From IMG/VR virus record IMGVR_UViG_3300030117_001860, positions 1 through 35,193 of that record: DNA of 35,193 nt; one strand, 5' to 3'. The notes under the pieces are model-generated. The model had not been told where the DNA came from. It searched no databases and saw only the letters and a list, made by a program, of their open reading frames with translations. The position numbers were made by a program, and so were the translations under genes. Below are positions 1 to 6,856 of the stretch, piece by piece. Numbering within the stretch: the stretch's first letter is position 1; every line of letters begins with the position of its first letter. This DNA comes from a virus.

Positions 1-83
1 GCTGATTATCCTTTTATGGTGGACTTCCAGCAATTCACCTTGTTTCATTATGTTGTTGCCAACATAAGCCCCAACTACGCTTT
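1..83 (-). other. Group I intron, 5' part (P1, P2, P4, P5), cut by the window edge
   Basis: Read on the minus strand, the capsid reading frame runs to ATC CCT at position 84 and then meets stops, while the RNA folds like the start of a group I intron. P1: exon CCCU plus intron AA (87..82) pairs with UUGGGG (74..69), giving the typical U-G wobble at the splice site. P2: an 8-bp perfect stem (67..60 with 55..48) closed by a GCAA tetraloop. P4/P5: GCUG (31..28) with CAGC (4..1), joining GAA, GUCC (24..21) with GGAU (11..8), joining AA. This is the conserved P/Q core order. P6 to P9 and any homing endonuclease would lie beyond position 1. The splice position is inferred from P1 and from loss of the reading frame. 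Confidence 0.82.
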
Positions 84-245
84 AGGGATTTTTACAAAGT
101 CACCGCCCCTTTGTGCGGATAAATTTAATTCTGCCAAAGGTTGCACTACCCCACTCTGTAAGAAGCTATCTGTCTGAGTAGTAGCCTCAATTAAGTAGGG
201 GGTGAACACCTCTGGTATAATCAAGTCACTGCGAACTGTCGCCAT
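84..245 (-). CDS. Major capsid (coat) protein, exon 1, N-terminal 54 codons
   Basis: The ATG at 245 opens a frame beginning MATVRSDLIIPEVF and ending GGDFVKIP. This resembles the N-terminus of phage coat proteins of the HK97-like type that follow a scaffold gene. It forms the icosahedral capsid shell. The open frame stops four codons past the inferred splice site, where the group I intron fold begins. In coat proteins of this kind the KIP segment is normally followed by more shell-domain sequence, which is absent here. The C-terminal 220 residues of what looks like the same gene lie at the opposite window edge (34530-35192), as expected for a circularly permuted genome. The family is recognised by eye; the joining of the two parts is inferred. 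Confidence 0.75.
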
Positions 246-313
246 GATAATTTAATTAATATGTTCACTTCGAGGCACAACCTCTGACATGGCACAACCA
301 CGTTAGTTCTATA
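246..313 (-). promoter_or_regulatory. Scaffold-capsid intergenic region with short repeats
   Basis: This 68-base gap lies between the scaffold-like gene and the capsid start. It contains a direct repeat of GGCACAACC (274-282 and 291-299). A 6-bp hairpin, GTTAGT/ACTAAC with a 5-base loop (302-318), overlaps the scaffold stop codon. There is no T-run, so a classical terminator is not supported. It may be a processing site or may separate translation of the two genes; that function is a guess. Confidence 0.3.
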
Positions 314-985
314 CTAACCGCTAACTGCGTTTTTGAGCATATTATATTTATTTATGTCTGTACGATATAACCTTGCTTGCTCGGTTAAATTAAAAGAATC
401 TTTTGCAAATGGATTATTTTCACCGCTAGTTACAAACTCTGTTTGCACTTTAGTTGTCGTTGCTCCACCGCCTTGTGGTCTTGGGTTCTTCTGTACCCAT
501 GAGGGCATTTTTGTCATTGCCCAATCTTTTACAGGTGTTCTGTTATAACCATCAACAACAACAACTGTTCCATCAGCCTCTCTTGCAAGTTGATCCTTAC
601 TAATGCGAGATAACACATATTGTGGATCGTGTACAACATCAGCAAGTGCTGTTACTGCTGGGGCTTCAACTTCAAGCTGTCTCTGTCTAGCTTCTAGCTC
701 TTGGATTCTTTTGTTCTTTGCCTCTTCAGCATCACGATACTGCTGTGCTTGTTTAGCAATCGCCTCATCATATCTACCCTTTGCCTCTAGCTCTTCTTTT
801 TCTTTCTGTTGTTTGAAAGCAATCAAAGCATCTACATCAACATCTGGTGGTACAGCTTTTGCCGCCTCCTTAGCTTTTTTGTAGTCATCTAAAATTTCTC
901 TGTTGCTTTTCCTGAGTGCTTCAACTTCTGCCATCAACGCTGTTGTGTCTACAGGTGGATTTGGTTTGATTGGTTCGTCAGCCAT
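314..985 (-). CDS. Scaffold-like head assembly protein
   Basis: A 223-aa, highly charged protein with a long central region (about residues 18-105) rich in Glu, Lys, Ala and Gln that should form coiled coil. It lies directly upstream of the major capsid gene, the usual place of a scaffolding protein, which organises coat subunits into the procapsid and is then lost. The C-terminal part has a conserved-looking segment (VKDWAMTKMPSWVQKNPR, about 152-169) and a tail ending in a helix (about 199-220), where scaffolds usually bind the coat protein. No protease motif was seen in it or nearby. The role comes from position and composition, not from a recognised catalytic or binding motif. Confidence 0.7.
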   Translation of the reverse strand: MADEPIKPNPPVDTTALMAEVEALRKSNREILDDYKKAKEAAKAVPPDVDVDALIAFKQQKEKEELEAKGRYDEAIAKQAQQYRDAEEAKNKRIQELEARQRQLEVEAPAVTALADVVHDPQYVLSRISKDQLAREADGTVVVVDGYNRTPVKDWAMTKMPSWVQKNPRPQGGGATTTKVQTEFVTSGENNPFAKDSFNLTEQARLYRTDINKYNMLKNAVSG

Positions 986-1014
986 AAATAAAAAATTTAC
1001 AATTATTCACAATA

Positions 1015-1296
1015 CTAGCTCCACTTTGTCTTGTCTGCCCAAAAAGCTGCTGACATTTTACCTTTGGCAATATTTTTAGCGTGTCTAGCCTTAAAACTTC
1101 TACGTTTGGCCTTATCTGCCTCTGATTCTCCCTTTCTAGGTGGCTTAGTCTTAGCACCTTGCATACCAAACCTGATTAATTTAATCTTGTCCCCTTCTTT
1201 CGCTAGTACAACATGAGACTTTGTAGGATGTGATGGTGTTCTCTTGGGTTTGTTAAAACCAGCTAGTCCAAATCTTTTAAGTCTAGGATCACTCAT
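1015..1296 (-). CDS. Small basic phage protein (conserved, unknown function)
   Basis: 93 aa, very rich in Lys and Arg, with the segments RLKRFGLAGFNKPKRTPSHP near the start and SFKARHAKNIAKGKMSAAFW near the end. I recognise this pattern from phage genomes, where such proteins sit between the minor head gene and the capsid genes; the function is unknown. The start ATG at 1296 overlaps the TGA of the upstream gene (ATGA), so translation is likely coupled. It is the last of seven tiny basic genes. DNA binding or packaging inside the capsid is an inference from charge and position only. Confidence 0.75.
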   Translation of the reverse strand: MSDPRLKRFGLAGFNKPKRTPSHPTKSHVVLAKEGDKIKLIRFGMQGAKTKPPRKGESEADKAKRRSFKARHAKNIAKGKMSAAFWADKTKWS

Positions 1297-1448
1297 TTAC
1301 CCTTCCTTCTCATTGCTAATCTATGTGCCTCTGTAAATGACATTCCTTCTCTCATCTTACGTTTCATAAAATCCATGTGCGCTTTGGTATGACCATGCGC
1401 CTTTTGATGTTTGGCTAAAGTATTTTTTTGTCTTGTAGTTAATTTCAT
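1293..1448 (-). CDS. Small basic protein, 51 aa
   Basis: The reading frame starts at ATG 1448 with MKLTTRQKNTLAKHQKAHGH and ends in RRKGK. It contains four His and many Lys and Arg residues and looks helical throughout. The start overlaps the stop of the upstream 81-aa gene, and its own TGA overlaps the next ATG, so it is coupled at both ends. This two-sided overlap and the lack of stops support a real gene despite its size. I recognise the type (a short K/H-rich peptide next to phage head genes) but no function. Confidence 0.65.
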   Translation of the reverse strand: MKLTTRQKNTLAKHQKAHGHTKAHMDFMKRKMREGMSFTEAHRLAMRRKGK

Positions 1449-1690
1449 TTTTTCTTCCTCAACAAATCAGCGTCTGCTTTTCTTGCACCGCCTTTGCCAG
1501 AAATAAAACTATTGACCCTCCCCATAGCCCATGCACCCATAGGAACATTCCTTGAGCCACTTGATAAGTAAGCACCTTGTCCACGCCTGTAAACGGCTGC
1601 AAGCTGACGATATGTAAATCTTGATTTCTCTGCCTTTGCTCTAAGATTTTTTTCTACGGCGGCGGACAGTGGTTTTCTTTTTGGAGCCAT
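1445..1690 (-). CDS. Small basic phage protein (DUF5824-like)
   Basis: 81 aa with the segment FTYRQLAAVYRRGQGAYLSSG (about residues 25-45) followed by MGAWAMGRVNSFI. This pattern is shared by small proteins of many environmental phages, sometimes grouped as DUF5824; I make that assignment from memory. The protein starts MAPKRKP and ends RKKK. Its N-terminal 16 codons overlap the end of the upstream gene by 50 bases in another frame. It forms part of the chain of tiny basic genes between the minor head protein and the scaffold. Molecular function unknown. Confidence 0.75.
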   Translation of the reverse strand: MAPKRKPLSAAVEKNLRAKAEKSRFTYRQLAAVYRRGQGAYLSSGSRNVPMGAWAMGRVNSFISGKGGARKADADLLRKKK

Positions 1691-1865
1691 CTTGTTTTGT
1701 GCGTGATTTGGATACTGCCTTTATGTCAATAAATTCACCTTTTTTGTAAGCTTCCGCTGTGCGTTTTATTTCAGCCGCTTTTGCACTCTTGTTTTTGGCT
1801 CCACTAAGGTATTTCTTAGCAACGCCAGTTTTTTTATCTTTTGCAACTTTGCGGAATCTTCTCAC
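1641..1865 (-). CDS. Small basic phage protein, 74 aa, GTG start
   Basis: The frame begins with GTG at 1865 inside a GTGA overlap with the stop of the upstream 34-aa gene, which explains the choice of start. The core TGVAKKYLSGAKNKSAKAAE (about residues 13-32) is a pattern I know from other phage head regions; the C-terminus is a run of Arg and Lys. The protein overlaps the next gene by 50 bases. Function unknown; the basic tail would favour nucleic acid binding. Confidence 0.7.
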   Translation of the reverse strand: MRRFRKVAKDKKTGVAKKYLSGAKNKSAKAAEIKRTAEAYKKGEFIDIKAVSKSRTKQDGSKKKTTVRRRRKKS

Positions 1866-1966
1866 TTTTTAGTTTTCTTTTTTGCAGTAGGCTTAGTTTC
1901 CTTGTTGTTTGTTTCTTCTGCTCCTTTTTTTGCATCAGACAATCTTTTTATTATTGACTTTCCCAT
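1862..1966 (-). CDS. Very small Lys-rich protein, 34 aa
   Basis: ATG at 1966 gives MGKSIIKRLSDAKK, then an acidic stretch GAEETNNKE and a Lys-rich end. The ATG shares its A with the TAA of the upstream 22-aa frame (TAATG) and its own stop overlaps the GTG of the next gene. This tight coupling is the main support for expression. No family recognised. Confidence 0.5.
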   Translation of the reverse strand: MGKSIIKRLSDAKKGAEETNNKETKPTAKKKTKK

Positions 1967-2034
1967 TATTTTTTACCTCCCTTCTTTTTTTTCTTTTTAC
2001 CTTTTGGCTTCATTGAACCATAGTGTGAGGGCAT
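1966..2034 (-). CDS. Possible 22-aa Lys-rich peptide
   Basis: ATG at 2034 encodes MPSHYGSMKPKGKKKKKKGG plus two more Lys. Similar MP(S/A)HYG peptides with a Lys tail recur in phage head regions as I recall them. The stop overlaps the next start by one base. The small size means it could be fortuitous, but its position in an otherwise unbroken chain of coupled genes argues for it. Confidence 0.45.
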   Translation of the reverse strand: MPSHYGSMKPKGKKKKKKGGKK

Positions 2035-2059
2035 GACAATAAAAGTAGCTGTCTTTATA

Positions 2060-2209
2060 TTACTTCTTTTTGCGTTTTTTAGCTGTCTTTTTTTTGCCAG
2101 CAGTAGATAGTGCAATGGCCTGTGCTTGCTTCAATGTGCGGCCCTCTCTCATTAACAAACGAATATTGCTAGAGATAACAGATTCAGATTTTCCTTTTTT
2201 TAATGGCAT
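2060..2209 (-). CDS. Small basic phage protein, 49 aa
   Basis: ATG at 2209 gives MPLKKGKSESVISSNIRLLM, then a segment REGRTLKQAQAIALSTAGKK and a Lys/Arg tail. The layout (S..VIS.NI..LM..G....QA.AIAL..AGK) matches a family of short phage proteins seen near portal and minor head genes. It starts two bases after the stop of the minor head gene. It is the first of seven small basic genes; function unknown. Confidence 0.7.
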   Translation of the reverse strand: MPLKKGKSESVISSNIRLLMREGRTLKQAQAIALSTAGKKKTAKKRKKK

Positions 2210-2211
2210 AT

Positions 2212-3495
2212 CTATAGTTTATATTCTTTTTTGATTTGGTCTAATGTTTTTTCTGTTCCATCGCTTCTAATAATCTGTCTTAATGCCTTTTGACCAGAAC
2301 TTCCTTTTTTACTTGCTAATGTTTTAAAAAATCTTACTCTCTGTTCATTGCCAAGAGTTTTTATCTGTAGTTCTTTTTTTTGGTTCAATAACCAATCACC
2401 ATAAGCCTGCCCCTGCGGAACTCGACCTGTCATGCTTGGCCTTGTATCAAGCTTAGTTACTGGTGGATCTTGTAGGTTCTTAAATGGTTTTACCTTTTTA
2501 CCATTTACTGTATATTCCGTATTTCTCAAGCCTTCAAAATCAACAACAGGAACAGTAGTTGATCGACAATTAAAGTGCTGAGGTGGTGTCGGCCCTTTGT
2601 TGTATTCAAATATCTGACCATCTAACCTCTGACAGATTGGTGTGGTTTTTGAATCCAATGTCGCAACATATTCATATTTAGGAGCAACTTTGCTATTTGC
2701 AGCATAAACAGCCTGTGATGCTTGATTCTGCACTTGATTCACAGAAGTTCTTACAATCGTCTGGATTTGATGATTTGCAAGTTTTGTAAGTTCTCCACCC
2801 GATGCTGCAAGCTGTTTGACAGATAGTGGCCCAAAATCTGCAAAATTCAACTGACCAACTAATCGTCTTGCAATCTGTTGTGATGTCTCTCCACTAAATA
2901 CACCTGATCTGATTGCCAATGCAAGTTTTTCCTGTGAACTGGCAGCGATACCTCTAAATGCTTTATTGACAGTTTCTCCATTAGGCAATGTTATTGCTGA
3001 TCCTTGAGTTGCAGTAAGTTCAAACTTACCAGCACCAAATCTTTTGAAAGCATCTTCCTTGAACTGTTCAGTTGTAAATATGTTTACCTGTGTTGGGTCT
3101 GTCATTATCACAGATTCTGCATATTTTGGACTTATTGCAACGCTATTGATCGGCACATCTCCTGATGCTGTCACCTTTTTCAGTTCATTAACGATAAAAT
3201 CTCTTTGTAAAAGAATTATCCCCTGTAATTCTTTCTTGAAATCTCTTGCCGTAGCACCAGACCATGTATTAAGGCTGTCTTTTGCCTGTTTTATTATCGC
3301 TCTTAGTCTTTTTCTTGTTTCAGGTGCAATAATTGCAGCCTCGCCAGCCCTTCTCTGCCTGAAATCAATCTCTCTTAGTTTTTTTGCAGCATTTAAAATT
3401 ACCTCGTTGTAAGTAACGGCATATTTTTTTGCAACAGCATTACTGAAACGGTTGAGATCAATAGTCTCTCTAAAAAATACCTCTGGAATTGACAT
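2212..3495 (-). CDS. Minor head protein, Mu gpF / SPP1 gp7 family
   Basis: 427 aa. The C-terminal half (about residues 235-320) holds the MuF-type domain: a helix with RTSVNQVQNQASQAVY, the segment YVATLDSKTTPICQRLDGQ, and the PPQHFNCRSTTVPV ending with its conserved His, Asn, Cys and Arg. Proteins of this family bind the portal or the packaged DNA and are incorporated into the procapsid. The N-terminal part is helical with no other recognised domain, and the basic C-terminal extension (after about 330) is not assigned. The gene lies right after the portal gene, which is the standard location. Start at ATG 3495, three bases after the portal stop. Confidence 0.9.
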   Translation of the reverse strand: MSIPEVFFRETIDLNRFSNAVAKKYAVTYNEVILNAAKKLREIDFRQRRAGEAAIIAPETRKRLRAIIKQAKDSLNTWSGATARDFKKELQGIILLQRDFIVNELKKVTASGDVPINSVAISPKYAESVIMTDPTQVNIFTTEQFKEDAFKRFGAGKFELTATQGSAITLPNGETVNKAFRGIAASSQEKLALAIRSGVFSGETSQQIARRLVGQLNFADFGPLSVKQLAASGGELTKLANHQIQTIVRTSVNQVQNQASQAVYAANSKVAPKYEYVATLDSKTTPICQRLDGQIFEYNKGPTPPQHFNCRSTTVPVVDFEGLRNTEYTVNGKKVKPFKNLQDPPVTKLDTRPSMTGRVPQGQAYGDWLLNQKKELQIKTLGNEQRVRFFKTLASKKGSSGQKALRQIIRSDGTEKTLDQIKKEYKL

Positions 3496-3498
3496 TCA

Positions 3499-4893
3499 TT
3501 AAGCTGCGTCAGGTTCTGTTGGGGCTTCCATTTCGATCAACCCACCAGATTGCGTTGCCTCGACTTCTTCTTCCACATCAAAGTCATCACCAAGAATTTC
3601 ACCACTGCTAAGTTGTGTAAGTAATGTTTCCTGACTGATAGTACCAGCAGTGAATAATGCAAGTAATGATTGGATCTCCTGTGGTTCTAATCTTGCAGTC
3701 ACAAAATCTCTATTAACAAAAGAACTCCCAGCGTTAGGTTCATTAAGATATTCACTATGAAACTTAAGACAATTATCAATCAAGTCTTGCATCTGTTGGG
3801 CTATTACCATCATGGTGCTGTCATTCTGTGATCTATCTATTCTCTTGGCCTCTGCTGATTCTCCTACTAACTTCTGCCCAAGAACCGCAGCTAATGACAA
3901 AGTATTAATTTGTTCTTTGAGATCACCAAGCCTTTGAAATTGGCTTGCGTAACTGTCACTAGATGGGCTGATATATTCCATGCGTGACTCAGGTGGTAAA
4001 GCTAAAGCCTCACTTGGGCCAGTAGTTATTTCATCTGCGTTTGGATAACCAAAGACTGCAAGTAAAGGTACAGAACTGACATGTAAAATATTATCCAAGT
4101 CTGATTGAATTTGATAATGCTTAAGATTTAATTCTGCTATGTCATACAAAGGGCTTCGGCTTTCGTAATATCCAACTCGGTTTGAATAAGCAACAGCAAA
4201 AGGAATCTTATCCTTTATGCTCATCTCTCCTTCATCATGTAATTTATATTCACCTTTTTTATCTTTTCTATGTATCTCAAACCGCCCAGGTTCTAATACT
4301 CTGATCTGCTTTACAATCTTCTCTCCATACTTACCATCAGGTTCGACAACCTGTTCCATTAATCGTAATTGAGTAAGCTGCCTTACACCATCAATAACTT
4401 CTGTTCTCCATCCCAAAATATTTTTTGGCTCATATGTCACCCAATATGGTCTGACTTTTTCTCCATCTCTTGGAGCATCTACAAGCACACCGCAGTGTCC
4501 GAGTGAAATCGCTATTCTTGCCGTATTGTATAACCAGACATTTAGATCATTTTGCTCTAAGTCCACATCGAAAAGCTGCTCCCTCACTAAATCAGAGACA
4601 CCATCAAGACGAACAGGTTTTCGCACTAACATTCCAGCTAACATCTTCTCGATTCTCTGCATGAAGGGAACTACATTGCTTCTGCTAAGCCTGCGATCAT
4701 AGCTATCGTCAGTTTCCCTTTCAAGTTGTGGAAGGTATTTTCTATGCTCACTCCTTACTTTATAAGTTCCCTCCCTGAGGTCAGTTATGAGATCCCAAAA
4801 CTGTGCCATGCGTTGATAGGCAGCATTAGGGCTTGCAACCGTTGTAGGAGCTAATGTTACAGGCTGATTGTAAATATTTAGTGAGCTATACAC
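3499..4893 (-). CDS. Portal protein (DUF4055-like)
   Basis: 464 aa, close to the normal size of a portal subunit. Portals form the dodecameric ring at one capsid vertex through which DNA enters and leaves and where the tail attaches. Recognisable parts are the N-terminal YRKYLPQLERE-type region, LGHCGVLVDAP (about residues 131-141), WVTYEPKNILGW, and the C-terminal GESAEAKRIDRSQNDSTM segment that matches DUF4055 portals. The end is acidic (DDFDVEEEVEA), as in many portals. It lies between the large terminase and the MuF-like gene, which agrees with the assignment. Confidence 0.88.
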   Translation of the reverse strand: MYSSLNIYNQPVTLAPTTVASPNAAYQRMAQFWDLITDLREGTYKVRSEHRKYLPQLERETDDSYDRRLSRSNVVPFMQRIEKMLAGMLVRKPVRLDGVSDLVREQLFDVDLEQNDLNVWLYNTARIAISLGHCGVLVDAPRDGEKVRPYWVTYEPKNILGWRTEVIDGVRQLTQLRLMEQVVEPDGKYGEKIVKQIRVLEPGRFEIHRKDKKGEYKLHDEGEMSIKDKIPFAVAYSNRVGYYESRSPLYDIAELNLKHYQIQSDLDNILHVSSVPLLAVFGYPNADEITTGPSEALALPPESRMEYISPSSDSYASQFQRLGDLKEQINTLSLAAVLGQKLVGESAEAKRIDRSQNDSTMMVIAQQMQDLIDNCLKFHSEYLNEPNAGSSFVNRDFVTARLEPQEIQSLLALFTAGTISQETLLTQLSSGEILGDDFDVEEEVEATQSGGLIEMEAPTEPDAA

Positions 4894-4919
4894 GGTTTTT
4901 CCTCATAGTACCATTACTT

Positions 4920-6266
4920 TTAATATATTCTAATACCAGTTGGCTTGCCTGCCCTACCATAAAGCAAATTAAATTCACGATAAATTAAATACCCCAAGGC
5001 ATCATTCATATGGTCATATCCATTCTGTTTATCTGGATCTCCTGTCTTTTCATCGTAACTCTGTAACTCAAGGCACGAAATCAAACGAGTGCAACGGGCA
5101 TGAATCGCCAAACGTCTTTCCCCTTTGCCGTTTTGTAATAACGCATTGACGGTTGCAACTCGATCTTTGATAAAGGGGTTGCTCTTGAGAGCCATTGAAC
5201 TGAAGCCGTAACTTTCGAGGATTGCAATGTCTGTCTTTGATGCGTTGATTGTTGAACGTGCTGAACCACTAGCGTCAGGGTAAACTAAAATTCTGTTTGA
5301 AGGATAACGTCTAAGTATCTCTTGTGCCAACGCATCTGTATCTTTTTCTTTTGATATTTCATCAATGATCACCAGCCTGTCACCATCTCTCACACCAATG
5401 ACGGAATTGCAGTTCATCACGTTAAAATCTACCCCTATTAAAAGGGTTTCCATTTTTATGTCAAACGGTATTGTGCTGATGACATGATGCTCCCTGGAGA
5501 ACCTATTATAGACCTGACCGCTAGTTAAATTGACCCATTGGCCAAGGAGATAAGCCTTTATTAACTGCGGTGGATAATTCTCATATAAAGATGGAATAAA
5601 CGAATCTGGAAGATAAGGGTTATCAGCCGTTTTTGCTTGTATCAATGCAGTGTCAGATTTTCTATTTTTTTCAAATGTTTCAAATGCCCAGCCATGACCT
5701 TCTGGAGTTGTTGTTGCATAAAACTGCTGAACATTACCTGACCTTAATCTTGCAAGAGCCATATTCATTGCTTGCTCCGCCTCTTTCTTAGGAATTGTGT
5801 CAGCCTCATCAAATCCGACTGCGCACAAATTATTTCCTCGCAATCTTTGATATGTAAGCATTGTTCTTAACAAAATTGTATGTGTTCCTTCCTTCCAAGA
5901 AAGTTGGTACTCCGGAAGCGGTGATGCTCTAAATGTGTAAGGTATTTGCCATTCGTCTAATAGTTCATTAAATGTACGAATTAAAATGTCTCTTAGCATA
6001 GGTGCTGTTGGTTGAAAAACAGCAGATACATGACCAATATTCAGACAGGCAAGCATTACAGCCTTTGAACATAGAGCATATGTTTTACCAGCACCAAAGC
6101 CACAGACAAGTGCTAGTTTTCTGTGTTCTAAATCATCACAAAATTTTGCTTGATGTGGTAGTAAACCTTGATAAATTTTTTCTATCGTTTCTTGCGTTGT
6201 AGGAAGATTATATGCACCAATCTCATATAAAACTTTTCCAGGTTGAACTGTATCTAAAATGCTCAC
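4920..6266 (-). CDS. Terminase large subunit
   Basis: 448 aa packaging motor that cuts concatemeric DNA and pumps it into the procapsid through the portal. The ATPase domain shows Walker A GFGAGKT (residues 56-62), Walker B AVGFDEAD (149-156) with the catalytic Glu, and the coupling motif ATTTPEG (about 190). The RNase H-like nuclease domain shows GVDFN (about 275), VYPDASG (about 330) and the DHMNDALGY segment (about 426) with the last acidic metal ligands. The start ATG overlaps the stop of the small subunit (ATGA). The protein looks complete. Confidence 0.95.
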   Translation of the reverse strand: MSILDTVQPGKVLYEIGAYNLPTTQETIEKIYQGLLPHQAKFCDDLEHRKLALVCGFGAGKTYALCSKAVMLACLNIGHVSAVFQPTAPMLRDILIRTFNELLDEWQIPYTFRASPLPEYQLSWKEGTHTILLRTMLTYQRLRGNNLCAVGFDEADTIPKKEAEQAMNMALARLRSGNVQQFYATTTPEGHGWAFETFEKNRKSDTALIQAKTADNPYLPDSFIPSLYENYPPQLIKAYLLGQWVNLTSGQVYNRFSREHHVISTIPFDIKMETLLIGVDFNVMNCNSVIGVRDGDRLVIIDEISKEKDTDALAQEILRRYPSNRILVYPDASGSARSTINASKTDIAILESYGFSSMALKSNPFIKDRVATVNALLQNGKGERRLAIHARCTRLISCLELQSYDEKTGDPDKQNGYDHMNDALGYLIYREFNLLYGRAGKPTGIRIY

Positions 6267-6583
6267 GAAATAATCTGTGCAAGTCTAGCTGCTGTATTGA
6301 TTGCACCAAGAGCAATATGCAAGTGACCTTTTTCTCTTGCTTCCATCTGTAGCGTTGCAGCTTGCGCTAAAAGATTCGCCACCATTTCGGGTCTTTCCAT
6401 ATCCCAATCGGCCTTCATTTCGGCTCTAGCGATCTCTAAATACTTATCAACGGTTCTTGCACCAACCCCCCACTTGTCTGAGGCATAACGAAGACAATCA
6501 GATCTACGGCCACCTTTAGCGATGATTTCGCCAAGCTTACGTGACCTAATAACAGTTTCTAATTTTGTACCTTTTTTAGCCAT
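6263..6583 (-). CDS. Terminase small subunit (putative)
   Basis: 106 aa, directly upstream of and overlapping the large terminase. Residues about 25-50 (GGRRSDCLRYASDKWGVGAR then TVDKYLEIAR) read as a helix-turn-helix, and the C-terminal half is helical (LLAQAATLQMEAREKGHLHI), fitting the ring-forming oligomerisation region. Small terminases recognise the phage packaging site and regulate the motor. The repeats just upstream (6584-6700) may include its recognition site, which is inference. Confidence 0.8.
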   Translation of the reverse strand: MAKKGTKLETVIRSRKLGEIIAKGGRRSDCLRYASDKWGVGARTVDKYLEIARAEMKADWDMERPEMVANLLAQAATLQMEAREKGHLHIALGAINTAARLAQIIS

Positions 6584-6856
6584 TACATAGATGTTACACG
6601 CAAATGAGAGAATATGAATATTTCTTAATTTTGAGACTCATTTGAGACTGAGCAAGTGTTCCCACGTTCCCGATGTTCCCACCTTTGTACCAAACTTACC
6701 TCGCGTTATATTTATCCCCTATATCCCCCATAATATACAATATTGTATTTATATATAATATACTAGGAACATAAGGAACATATATATATATAGTAGTTAT
6801 AGAGGGGGTTTTGAGCGTTCCCGAAGGTAGGAACAGGGTGGGAACAGTAAGGAACA
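6584..6856. repeat. Repeat-rich, AT-rich intergenic region; candidate replication origin
   Basis: This gap is 273 bases long and shows ordered repeats. GTTCCC occurs at 6658, 6666 and 6675, spaced 8-9 bases. On the other side the inverse GGAAC occurs at 6766, 6775, 6830, 6841 and 6851, with spacings near 10, plus GTTCCC at 6817. Between the two arrays lies a strongly AT-rich stretch (about 6705-6800) with a perfect 14-bp palindrome, ATACAATATTGTAT (6735-6748). TTTGAGAC is repeated at 6630 and 6641, with a third copy inside the helicase gene (6923). Iterons flanking an unwinding region beside a primase gene fit an origin; terminase binding is an alternative. No convincing gene seen here. Confidence 0.5.

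Noticed and set aside
1-245. Simple frameshift or stop as sequencing error in the capsid gene
   Set aside because: No other frame continues the coat protein past the KIP codons, while the bases fold into several group I helices; an error would not create them.
302-318. Terminator after the scaffold gene
   Set aside because: The hairpin has only 6 bp and no T-run on either strand, and the capsid gene immediately follows.
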